DNA of 31,114 bases from an uncultured bacterium. Its GTDB lineage: Bacteria > Cyanobacteriota > Vampirovibrionia > Gastranaerophilales > Gastranaerophilaceae. The translations under genes and the position numbers were made by a program. Positions within the stretch are counted from its first letter, which is position 1; every line of letters starts with the position of its first letter. Below the pieces are notes generated by a model, which saw nothing but the letters and a program-made list of their open reading frames with translations, was not told where the DNA came from and searched no databases. Of this stretch, positions 24,385 through 31,114 are shown piece after piece. Location of the stretch: the NCBI GenBank assembly GCA_900547155.1, contig URFH01000031.1, forward strand, positions 1-31,114, given 5' to 3'.

Positions 24385-24858
24385 ATGGGAGATTTTTTTA
24401 CGGTAGTAAACAAAGCTACAACCGGCACTATTGATGGAACACAGAAATTTAATGTAAATTTTAATAAAAATCTGACAATTACAAATTATAAACCCTCTGA
24501 GGGTCGAGCTCCGCAGAAAGGCGACCTTACTGCTAAATTCTGCTCAGACAAAAAGGATATTTCGATTGTAAGTTCCGATGGAAAAACCCTGAATAGACGC
24601 AGAACCGTTGATTTATCCAGCACAAAATATACGATTTTTCAGGAACTGGTAAAACTGGACGGAAACGGGAAAGATTTGACTGAAAAAGATTTGTTAAATG
24701 CAAAAAAACTCATCGGTAAGCATGGCGTCACCGCAGTTCGTCGTGACGCGGAAGCCGGCGTAACAAGCATTGTGATGAAAGATGGCGGAATTTTAAGATT
24801 CGACTTTGAAACTGATGCCGAGAAGCAGGCTCGATTCAAAAAATACGATATAGATTAG
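24385..24858 (+). CDS. Hypothetical protein with a degenerate EF-hand-like loop
   Basis: This 157-residue protein has no recognised family. LDGNGKDLTEKDLLNAKKL (about 92-110) resembles one EF-hand loop and exiting helix with a residue inserted, recalling the EF-hand protein at 18603. The rest is beta-rich (KFNVNFNKNLTITNY, TSIVMKDGGILRFDF). There is no signal peptide or membrane segment. The ATG at 24385 is preferred over 24349 because AAAAGGAGAT lies immediately upstream. It stands alone between glnA and the convergent murQ; the 137-nt gap after it holds no recognised element. Confidence 0.72.
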   Translation: MGDFFTVVNKATTGTIDGTQKFNVNFNKNLTITNYKPSEGRAPQKGDLTAKFCSDKKDISIVSSDGKTLNRRRTVDLSSTKYTIFQELVKLDGNGKDLTEKDLLNAKKLIGKHGVTAVRRDAEAGVTSIVMKDGGILRFDFETDAEKQARFKKYDID

Positions 24859-24995
24859 TAAATTGCTGGAAAAATTGAGCTGTGAGCAAATTTGCGCTCT
24901 TACCGTCCGTCCTCCGGTTGGGGTGTGCGGTAACGATTGAGTATTGTTCCGCAAGAGGCGGGAATTGGTTGGACAACGCCGGTTTAGTCGCATTT

Positions 24996-25898
24996 TTAGG
25001 CGAATTTTTTGTTCTGAAGCGCAATCAGCGCTTTTTTCAAAATATTTTCATTTTGTGCAAGCAGTTTGCGCGCTGAATCAAAATCCATTCCTGATTTTAT
25101 CTGCAAAACCGCTTCTTTCAGATTCCAGCCGTTTTTTTCAAGGATTTTCAGCGCTGTTTTTTCATCGCAGGCGCAAATTCGCGATGTAATTGCAACGGCG
25201 CGATTTTTGAGCTTTGAATTTGTCGGGCGCACATCGACCATCAGGTTTCCGTAGGTTTTTCCGATTCTGACCATGGACGCTGTTGTCAGCATGTTTAGAA
25301 TCATTTTTTGTGCGGTTCCGGCTTTCATTCTTGTTGAGCCGGAAATCACTTCTGCGCCCGTTTCTGCGCAAATAAAGCAGTCCGCAAATTCTTTCATCTT
25401 CGCATTGGGGTTGGAGGTGACAGCAATGGTTTTACATCCGGCTGTTTTGCCCTCTGCGAGCACTTTTACAACGTATTTTGCGTTGCCGGAGGCGGAAATT
25501 GACACGATTGTGTCGTTTTTTGTGATTTTAAGCCTTTCAAAATCCTCTTTTGCAAGCTCTTCGCTGTCTTCCGCGCCCTCAATAGCAAAACGGATTGCCC
25601 TTTCGCCGCCGGCGATAATTCCCTGCACCATTTCAGGCTCCGTGCTGAAAGTCGGCGGGCATTCTGACGCGTCCAGAACGCCAAGGCGGCCGCTTGTGCC
25701 TGCTCCGAAGTAAAATAGTCTTCCTCCGTTTTTGAAATTTTCGCTGATGATTTCAACGGCCCGTGCAATCTCCGGCAGAGCCTTTTTCACAGCCTCTGCT
25801 GCCTTTTTGTCCTCTTCGTTTATCATTGTGACGATTTCGAGCGGGGTTGAGATGTCGATGTTTTCAGTGTTCTGGTTGATTTTTTCTGTTGGAATCAT
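24996..25898 (-). CDS. murQ: N-acetylmuramic acid 6-phosphate etherase
   Basis: This protein has 300 residues. The SIS domain signature is FGAGTSGRLGVLDASECPPT, with the catalytic Glu79, and a second conserved acid lies in FAIEGAEDSEE. SASGNAKYVV and SGSTRMKAGTAQKMILNM are the other phosphosugar-binding loops. A C-terminal UBA-like helical part spans about 235-290. It cleaves the lactyl ether of MurNAc-6-phosphate to GlcNAc-6-phosphate in the cytoplasm. It lies 30 nt downstream of anmK, whose product is its substrate, so the pair is a murein-recycling operon. Confidence 0.96.
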   Translation of the reverse strand: MIPTEKINQNTENIDISTPLEIVTMINEEDKKAAEAVKKALPEIARAVEIISENFKNGGRLFYFGAGTSGRLGVLDASECPPTFSTEPEMVQGIIAGGERAIRFAIEGAEDSEELAKEDFERLKITKNDTIVSISASGNAKYVVKVLAEGKTAGCKTIAVTSNPNAKMKEFADCFICAETGAEVISGSTRMKAGTAQKMILNMLTTASMVRIGKTYGNLMVDVRPTNSKLKNRAVAITSRICACDEKTALKILEKNGWNLKEAVLQIKSGMDFDSARKLLAQNENILKKALIALQNKKFA

Positions 25899-25928
25899 TT
25901 TTTTGTCCTGTTTTTGTTGTACCGGCGG

Positions 25929-27047
25929 CTAAAAAGCGATTTCTCCCATTACTACGGGCTTGCGGGCGCCTGTGCAGGCGGGGAGGTTGTTCGGAATCCG
26001 CAAAAGTGTGCAATATCCGAGCAGCGCGAACGCAAGCGCCTCTTTATATTTGTCGTTTATGCCAAAATCCGCATGGGTTTTTATCGCCAAATCGGGCAAA
26101 TGTCTTTTTAAACCGGCGATTAAGGCTTGATTATACGCTCCGCCCCCCCCCAGAACCACTTCTTTTATTGAAGTTTTTGGCAGAACGAAGTTTTTGTATG
26201 CGTCTGCGATTGTGCGTGCAGTTAGCCCTGTTATTGTTGCGATTAGGTCGGTTTTGTCTTCCGGTGCGGATTGTAGGAGTTTTTGCGCGTAATCTTCGTT
26301 GAAAAGCTCACGTCCTGTGGTTTTGGGCGGTTTTTTTGAGTAATATGGTTCTTTTAAAAGCTCGTTGAGCCATTTTTCGTCGATTTTCCCGCTCAAAGCA
26401 ATCTTTCCGCCCTCATCAAACGGTTTGTCGAAGAATTTTTGCACAAAATAATCAATAAGCATGTTCCCTGGGCCCGTGTCGAACGCAAAGGTTTCACAAT
26501 CCGGCGAAAGTACGGTAACATTGCCTATTCCGCCGATATTTTGGATTGCGCGGTGGATTTCTTTTTTGAAAATCAATTCATCGGCAAAAGGCACCAGCGG
26601 CGCGCCCTGACCGCCTGCGGCAATGTCGCGTGTTCTGAAATTTCCGATAGTACAAACGCCGGTTTCTTGTGCAATCACTGAAATATCGCCGATTTGGAGC
26701 GTGCTGCTGGCGGGAATTCCGGCTATATTTTCAGCAGAGGGCTGATGGAAGATTGTTTGCCCGTGATTTGCGATGAAATCGGGCTTTTCGCCTTTTTTTT
26801 CGATGAGTTCGCCGGCGCATTTTGCAAAAAGGTGCGCGAGGGCGAAATTTAGTTTGCAAATAAGCTCTGTATCCGCCTTGTTGTTTGCTGCGGCGAGGAT
26901 TTTTTTATAGATTTCGTCAGGATAGTCAATCGAGTGGGTTTCGAGGATTTTGAAAGAAAAGTCCTCTGCTATTTCCACAAAACAGGCGTCGATGCCGTCT
27001 GCGGATGTTCCTGACATCATTCCGATTGCTGTTTTTGGTTTGTTCAT
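25929..27047 (-). CDS. anmK: Anhydro-N-acetylmuramic acid kinase
   Basis: This protein has 372 residues. GMMSGTSADGID at 9-20 is the ATP-binding start of the family, ANHGQTIFHQ and GNFRTRDIAAGGQGAPL are substrate loops, FDTGPGN carries the catalytic Asp, and VVLGGGGAYN is a C-terminal nucleotide motif. It phosphorylates and opens 1,6-anhydroMurNAc to MurNAc-6-phosphate, which feeds MurQ. No permease or lytic transglycosylase is adjacent. No ribosome site is visible; TATAAT lies 6 nt before the ATG. The unusual paired-hairpin element lies immediately upstream. Confidence 0.96.
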   Translation of the reverse strand: MNKPKTAIGMMSGTSADGIDACFVEIAEDFSFKILETHSIDYPDEIYKKILAAANNKADTELICKLNFALAHLFAKCAGELIEKKGEKPDFIANHGQTIFHQPSAENIAGIPASSTLQIGDISVIAQETGVCTIGNFRTRDIAAGGQGAPLVPFADELIFKKEIHRAIQNIGGIGNVTVLSPDCETFAFDTGPGNMLIDYFVQKFFDKPFDEGGKIALSGKIDEKWLNELLKEPYYSKKPPKTTGRELFNEDYAQKLLQSAPEDKTDLIATITGLTARTIADAYKNFVLPKTSIKEVVLGGGGAYNQALIAGLKRHLPDLAIKTHADFGINDKYKEALAFALLGYCTLLRIPNNLPACTGARKPVVMGEIAF

Positions 27048-27053
27048 AATTGG

Positions 27054-27059
27054 ATTATA
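27054..27059 (-). promoter_or_regulatory. TATAAT -10 box 6 nt before the anmK ATG
   Basis: On the minus strand, TATAAT-CCAATT-ATG. There is no convincing -35 hexamer. The spacing implies transcription starting at or next to the ATG. Confidence 0.5.
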
Positions 27060-27082
27060 GCAGATAAATCGGAGGTTTGGGC

Positions 27083-27207
27083 GTAAATTGTCAGGGATTC
27101 CCTTTTGTAGTGACTATGGGGGAGGGCTCAATAATCGTTTTAATTAACAAACTACGTTGCATGCCCGGAGGAATCGGAACGGAAAAAGGGAATCCCTGAC
27201 AATTTAC
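27083..27207. repeat. Clamp element, unit 1: perfect 24-bp arms around a conserved 77-nt core
   Basis: The left arm 27083-27106 (GTAAATTGTCAGGGATTCCC then TTTT) is the exact reverse complement of 27184-27207. The core 27107-27183 starts GTAGTGACTATGGGGGAGGG and ends CGGAGGAATCGGAACGGA. GGGC and GCCC inside the core can pair and expose an apical loop. The block 27146-27160 (AACAAACTACGTTGC) differs from unit 2. There is no T-run on either strand, so it is not an ordinary terminator. It could be a non-coding RNA, a ssDNA substrate or part of the anmK leader. Confidence 0.85.
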
Positions 27208-27265
27208 TTGGCGTATGTAGAAGTTTGTGAAAAATAAAAAAACATGATAATAAACTATTCAGCGA

Positions 27266-27388
27266 GTTCAGACCGTGGATTTTCCTTTGTAGTGACTATG
27301 GGGGAGGGCTCAATAATCATTTTAATTCATACATAACGCGGAATGCCCGGAGGAATCGGAACGGAAAAGGAAAATCCACGGTCTGAAC
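27266..27388. repeat. Clamp element, unit 2: perfect 23-bp arms around the same 77-nt core
   Basis: The left arm 27266-27288 (GTTCAGACCGTGGATTTTCC then TTT) is the exact reverse complement of 27366-27388. The core 27289-27365 is also 77 nt and equals unit 1 except for one base (31st) and the 15-nt block 27328-27342 (CATACATAACGCGGA). The arms share only GT...AC ends and a GGATT...CCTTT inner half with unit 1, and every arm difference is matched on the partner strand. Confidence 0.85.
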
Positions 27389-27406
27389 GCCCTCCGCCCC
27401 TAAAAA

Positions 27407-28114
27407 TTACATAAAATTAGAAAATACCTTGTAATAAAGGAAAATAGCGAACAAAACAAGGATTATTCCGCTTGCTTTGGTGAGAATTTCCGTGAATCTG
27501 GCAAAGGATTTGAGGTTTTTGAGGAAAGATGTAAAAATTCCGGCAAAAACAATAATCGTGCCTTGCCCCAGCGAGAATAAAAACAGCATTAGCGCTGAAT
27601 ATGCAATGTTAGCGGACAAAGAGGCTGTCGCCATGATTCCGGCAAGGATTGGGGTTGAGCAAGGCGTGGTTGCAAGGGCAAAAACGGCTCCAAGCAGCAT
27701 TGGGTATGTGTATGTACTGTGTTTTGTGTTCTGCGGGAAGCTTTTTACGAGCACTGGGAAGTTTATGTCCATCACGCCGACAAGATTCAGCCCGAAAATG
27801 AAGATAAGTGAAGCCAAAAACAGCACCCAGTAAGGGCTGCTGCCTCCGCCGAAGACTTTTCCCGTCAATGCGCAAATTATCCCTACAACTGTCAGGCACA
27901 ATGAAAGCCCGAGCAGAAAAGAAATCATTTGCAAGGCGGTTGTTGAGGTTTTTTCTTTTGAGTAGCCGCCGATGTAGCTTACAACAACGGGCAAAACTCC
28001 GATTCCGCAGGGCGAAAGCGAAGCCACAAGCCCCCCGAGGTAGCACAATGCCAGCACCAGCAGTGAAAAATCGCTTTTCAGGTGCGCCTGAAATATTGCT
28101 ACGAGATTATCCAT
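27407..28114 (-). CDS. CcdA/DsbD-type thiol-electron transporter membrane protein
   Basis: This protein has 235 residues with about six transmembrane segments. The two redox Cys occur in the conserved helix starts LVASLSPCGIGVLP and ATTPCSTPIL. Such proteins carry electrons from cytoplasmic thioredoxin across the inner membrane to an extracytoplasmic thiol protein. The gene overlaps the thioredoxin-like gene upstream by 8 nt, so the pair is translationally coupled and probably works together. Confidence 0.92.
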   Translation of the reverse strand: MDNLVAIFQAHLKSDFSLLVLALCYLGGLVASLSPCGIGVLPVVVSYIGGYSKEKTSTTALQMISFLLGLSLCLTVVGIICALTGKVFGGGSSPYWVLFLASLIFIFGLNLVGVMDINFPVLVKSFPQNTKHSTYTYPMLLGAVFALATTPCSTPILAGIMATASLSANIAYSALMLFLFSLGQGTIIVFAGIFTSFLKNLKSFARFTEILTKASGIILVLFAIFLYYKVFSNFM

Positions 28115-28502
28115 TTATCAAGCCTTTTACAAGATTTTCAAACTGCGGTTTTTCCATAAAACCTTCGGTTCTTTTGTACAAAGAGCCGTCCTTTTTCAAG
28201 AAAACGCAGGTAGGAACAAGCGTTACGTTATATTTTTTAATAAGTCCGGTTGTTCTGCTGTCCTGCGACTGGACGTTGATTTTTTCATATACAACCTGAT
28301 CTTTATATGCAGGGATTACTGCGTCGATTGTTGTATCCAGTTTTTTACAGTCAAGGCACATGGGGGATGAAAATTTCATAATCATCGGTTTATTAGCCGC
28401 CTGAGCCTCAAATCCGGCTTTATCCGAATGTGTTTTATCAAGATAGAAGTACATTGCCATCGGCAAAATCAATATTGTTAATGCAATAATCCAATTTTTC
28501 AT
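28107..28502 (-). CDS. Membrane-anchored thioredoxin-like protein
   Basis: This protein has 131 residues. An N-terminal hydrophobic helix (about 5-20) is a signal anchor. The thioredoxin fold carries FSSPMCLDCKKLD (CLDC as the redox CxxC) and VTLVPTCVFLKKDG with the cis-Pro. It would face the periplasm and exchange thiols with the CcdA-like partner encoded next. The ATG at 28502 is chosen over 28538 because AAGGAG lies just before it. Confidence 0.9.
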   Translation of the reverse strand: MKNWIIALTILILPMAMYFYLDKTHSDKAGFEAQAANKPMIMKFSSPMCLDCKKLDTTIDAVIPAYKDQVVYEKINVQSQDSRTTGLIKKYNVTLVPTCVFLKKDGSLYKRTEGFMEKPQFENLVKGLING

Positions 28503-28615
28503 AAAAATCTCCTTAATTTGTTTCCTTAAATATAACATACAATAAAATTCCGGGATTAATATTAGATAGGTGTTTAATTTGCGCAGATTGATGGAGTAAA
28601 CAAAATATAAACAGT

Positions 28616-28644
28616 TTGAAAAAAAAGAATTTTTTTGGTACGAT
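28616..28644 (+). promoter_or_regulatory. Promoter of tRNA-Ser
   Basis: TTGAAA (28616-28621), 17 bp, TACGAT (28639-28644). A palindrome, GGTACGA-TAT-TCGTACC (28637-28653), overlaps the -10 box. Confidence 0.65.
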
Positions 28645-28668
28645 ATTCGTACCTTGAAAATAAAATAC

Positions 28669-28757
28669 GGAGAACTGGCCGAGTGGCTGAAGGCGGCACC
28701 CTGCTAAGGTGTTATGTGGAGTAATCTGCATCGAGAGTTCGAATCTCTCGTTCTCCG
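28669..28757 (+). tRNA. tRNA-Ser(GCU)
   Basis: 89 nt. The acceptor arm GGAGAAC pairs with GTTCTCC, with G as the discriminator base. The D-arm is GCCGAGTGGCTGAAGGC, the anticodon loop is CTGCTAA with anticodon GCT, a long class II variable arm is present, and the T-arm is CGAGAGTTCGAATCTCTCG. CCA is not encoded. The long variable arm and D-arm fit serine. Confidence 0.96.
28739..28754. repeat. Attachment-site-like repeat inside tRNA-Ser (copy 1)
   Basis: TCGAATCTCTCGTTCT in the T-arm/acceptor 3' end. An exact copy lies at 28896-28911. Confidence 0.7.
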
Positions 28758-28895
28758 TTTTTTTCAGTTTTTTTCAAGCCCAAAGCAAAAAGCTTCGCAC
28801 CGGTGAATTTTTCCCGCCGGTCAAAACTCACGGAGTATCAGTCGCACAGCGACAGCCGTATCCGTAATGCTCGTGTCGCTCGCATAACGGCTCCG

Positions 28896-28911
28896 TCGAA
28901 TCTCTCGTTCT
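28896..28911. repeat. Duplicated tRNA-Ser 3' end, possible att site (copy 2)
   Basis: An exact 16-bp direct copy of the tRNA-Ser 3' segment, 141 nt further on. The stretch between is GC-rich with small hairpins (for example GTCGC-ACA-GCGAC). No gene lies from 28758 to 29035. Confidence 0.7.
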
Positions 28912-29035
28912 TTGTTTTTAATCGTACCAAAAGAATTTGTGTGGATTTTGTTTTTTTGAACCATTTACACGGCGGAAACTATGGGTTTGGGCGTATAAAA
29001 GAGAATTTATTTCTAAATATCTATAAAATCATTTA

Positions 29036-31114
29036 TTATAGGGTTCTTTCAAAGTGATTAAATTTTTCCTTATAAGTATAAGTTGGTAAGCTGAGATAGT
29101 TATCAAGAATATCAAGTATAATGGCATCTTCTTTGGGAGTAATTTCATAAAATTTCAAAATCAATTCGAACAAATCACCAGAATTGATATATAAGCGATT
29201 TTCTGTGCTTGAAACGTCCAGTTCTGTTTTTTCTATATATTTCAAAATTATAAGTCTTAAAAGTTCAGATTCGTCAGATGTTATGTTTTCAGATTTTAAA
29301 TTGTATAACAAAGAGTCTCTTGATTTAAGAAAACATCTTGAGTCCAAAACTTTTTTTAAAATATCTGATTGTTTAAGTAGCTTTTGAGGTGCTTTACTTT
29401 TATCTATAAAATCAATCGCCGTTTCTGCAACTGTATCATTTTCATCATCGATTAATAAAAATAAATTCTTTTTAACAAACTCGTTTTCAATAAAATTTTC
29501 TTCCAAGATTGCAGCAGAAAATAATTTTGCACAACCTCGCCTATATTCAAAATCAGCATTTTTCACATATTTTTCAGCAAACAAAATTGCGTCTTTATTG
29601 AACAATGCAAAATTACAAAAATATTGCCCAATAAAAGCCTTAATTTCACCATTTTCAGTATCTATTTCTGAAAACAGTCTTTTATAATATTCAAAATTAT
29701 CATCTGAACGAGTTTTCCGAATAAAATCTTGAATATAATTAGAGCATAGACATTCCGGATTGCTTTCAACCAATGACTTCAATATATTTAAAGCATACTC
29801 TCTATTGTTATTATAAATACCAAATAGTAAAAATGCGCAAGAAGCTTTCACTGGAAGAATATCACCAATTGCTGATTTAATAGCCGAGTCAAATTTTTCT
29901 AAATAGTTTATTTTTTTATTGAGTATTTCTCCAATCAACCTCACTGCACGGCCTCTGGTGCAATTTATAGCATCAAAATCAAAATTATCATTAAGTTGCT
30001 TATCTGGACTTGAATGTTTCGTTGCAAGCCAAATGAGAATATCTATCAAATCTTGTGATAAGACGTCAGATTCATTTATTATGGAATCAATTACATCTAT
30101 TATTCCATAACTGAATGCTTCTTTGCTTAACCCAAAACAGTATTTTACAATTTTTTCTTTTGCTTCGAAGAATCCTGTTAAAGATGTTAGACCTCTCAAA
30201 ATCGCCTCATAATAGTAGACATTAGTTTTTTGCGGCTCTAATAAATAAATAAAATCGATAAATCTTTCTGGATTAAGTTTAATTATGCGTTCCAGTTCTC
30301 TTGACAATTCGAACGCACTACCGGAATTAAAATCTTTTTCCTGGAATTTATAAATTGCATTAATCCATTGTTCATTTGTCATTTTTTCTGTCGCACTTCG
30401 AGGTAATGGCGAGGTTTCAATACCCCCTTCAATACCGCTAGGTTCTTTGAAATGTATATGTTTTCCAAATTTTCTTTGCAGCTCCTGAAGAGTTTTATAT
30501 CCTAAGATATTAGTTTTCAGTCGTTGTTGGTCAAATGCCGATAAAAATGCACCTTTGGTGAAATCAATAGGACTATAATTTTTGTATTCCTTTTTAGTTT
30601 TTATCTCAAAGAAATACTTATATTCCAATTCTTCTCGTCTATTCAAAATTAGTGATAATAATTTTTCTAAAATCTCATCGCTACAATTTGATGAATACTT
30701 ATTTATTAACAATTTAGGCAAGTAACAAGAGTCTGATGAATAGCCTATTTTCAGTAGTTCAGGCTTGTCTATAACATATTTTAGAATTCTGTCAGCATAT
30801 TCTTGAGGCAATTCTGAAAGCCCGGATAAAAGAAGGAATTGTACAGTTTCGAAATTAGAAGAAGAATATTTTTCAAAAAAATTCCAAAAATTATCAGGAT
30901 TTTGTTTCGAAAATTGCTCTATTGCTGACTTAAAAAGAATTATAAAACTATCAAGAAAATTGTAGATTCTACACATAAATAATTTATCATAGATTAATGA
31001 AGTTTTTTTAGTTTCAATTTTGTTTTGATTCAATATTTCAATAAAAACATCAAAGGTTCTATCTAGAAATAATTCTGGATTCTTTTGTGTATGTTCAATT
31101 ATTTCGTCAAATTT
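29036..31114 (-). CDS. Large helical-repeat protein, C-terminal part; possibly a STAND/Avs-like defence NTPase
   Basis: The frame is open to the right edge, so the N-terminus is missing; at least 692 residues are visible. An internal TTG at 31033 is not the true start. The visible part is almost all alpha-helical repeats, HEAT/TPR-like, with FDAINCTRGRAVRLIGEIL as the most distinctive piece. That 'N-x-x-RG-x-A' solenoid motif recurs in C-terminal sensor domains of large ATPases of the STAND/Avs type, from my memory of those families. No Walker motif lies in the visible part, so the NTPase is only inferred. It is AT-rich and adjacent to a tRNA with a duplicated 3' end, both consistent with a transferred defence gene. 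Confidence 0.55.
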   Translation of the reverse strand, partial: KFDEIIEHTQKNPELFLDRTFDVFIEILNQNKIETKKTSLIYDKLFMCRIYNFLDSFIILFKSAIEQFSKQNPDNFWNFFEKYSSSNFETVQFLLLSGLSELPQEYADRILKYVIDKPELLKIGYSSDSCYLPKLLINKYSSNCSDEILEKLLSLILNRREELEYKYFFEIKTKKEYKNYSPIDFTKGAFLSAFDQQRLKTNILGYKTLQELQRKFGKHIHFKEPSGIEGGIETSPLPRSATEKMTNEQWINAIYKFQEKDFNSGSAFELSRELERIIKLNPERFIDFIYLLEPQKTNVYYYEAILRGLTSLTGFFEAKEKIVKYCFGLSKEAFSYGIIDVIDSIINESDVLSQDLIDILIWLATKHSSPDKQLNDNFDFDAINCTRGRAVRLIGEILNKKINYLEKFDSAIKSAIGDILPVKASCAFLLFGIYNNNREYALNILKSLVESNPECLCSNYIQDFIRKTRSDDNFEYYKRLFSEIDTENGEIKAFIGQYFCNFALFNKDAILFAEKYVKNADFEYRRGCAKLFSAAILEENFIENEFVKKNLFLLIDDENDTVAETAIDFIDKSKAPQKLLKQSDILKKVLDSRCFLKSRDSLLYNLKSENITSDESELLRLIILKYIEKTELDVSSTENRLYINSGDLFELILKFYEITPKEDAIILDILDNYLSLPTYTYKEKFNHFERTL

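Larger units (their letters stand above)
27048..27406. other. 359-nt spacer holding the paired clamp elements
   Basis: No gene is present. It holds the two structured units at 27083-27207 and 27266-27388, a 58-nt AT-rich linker between them, and the anmK promoter. Confidence 0.8.

Noticed and set aside
27083..27388. CRISPR array, attC cassette site or paired terminators as explanation of the clamp elements
   Set aside because: There are only two units, no short regular repeat with spacers, no integron core site, and no T-run after either stem on either strand.
27808..28299. Plus-strand frame over ccdA and the thioredoxin gene
   Set aside because: It is antisense to two well-recognised membrane/redox genes, and its Arg/Ser-rich translation is typical of shadow frames.
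28513..28731. Minus-strand frame across the tRNA-Ser promoter
   Set aside because: It overlaps the tRNA on the opposite strand and the thioredoxin leader.
28803..29057. Plus-strand frame after the tRNA
   Set aside because: It spans the att-like duplication and hairpins, and shows no family features.

Overview
The window reads as a chromosomal segment of an AT-rich, diderm, flagellated and probably gut-dwelling anaerobe. The diderm call rests on an OmpH/Skp chaperone, a CcdA/thioredoxin pair and murein-recycling genes. Small secreted-looking or EF-hand proteins and a recurring N-terminal F-(G/K)-A motif suggest Gastranaerophilales ('Melainabacteria'-type Cyanobacteria). That placement is an inference from protein style and not a measured phylogeny.

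Layout. (1) 1 to about 5240 is a very AT-rich defence/mobile region. It holds a start-codon-less type I restriction specificity gene (hsdS) cut by the left edge, a tyrosine recombinase pointing away from it (the usual architecture of an invertible hsdS locus), and a large DUF4365-like nuclease + SF1 helicase fusion. It ends in two copies of a palindromic dispersed repeat. (2) 5247-14643 is a redox/xenobiotic-response-like cluster: nitroreductase, DUF1848, MarR, TetR with its own operator, flavodoxin reductase, a truncated aldo/keto reductase, SDR, two hexapeptide acetyltransferases, LysR and two alpha/beta hydrolases. (3) 14727-22355 holds a rhodanese, OmpH, a REC-HD-GYP phosphodiesterase, an EF-hand protein, flagellin with an excellent sigma-28 promoter, a ZIP transporter and prfA. 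Composite dispersed repeats fill two spacers. (4) 22525-28502 holds a STAS-like protein, glutamine synthetase, a small hypothetical, murQ-anmK and a thioredoxin-ccdA pair. (5) 28669 to the right edge has tRNA-Ser(GCU), a 16-bp duplication of its 3' end (attachment-site-like), and then the C-terminal part of a large AT-rich solenoid protein. That protein is plausibly a STAND/Avs-type defence NTPase truncated by the window.

The least ordinary object is at 27083-27388, between ccdA and anmK. Two units have a 77-nt core that is nearly identical except for a 15-nt hypervariable block. Each core is clamped by perfect 23-24 bp inverted arms, and the arms differ between the units but stay fully complementary within each unit. 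This covariation points to a structured RNA or ssDNA element that I do not recognise.

Several genes without a Shine-Dalgarno sequence (marR, lysR, prfA, glnA, anmK) carry a -10 box 6-9 nt before the ATG, which suggests leaderless transcripts. Other genes in the same window have clear AGGAG-type sites.
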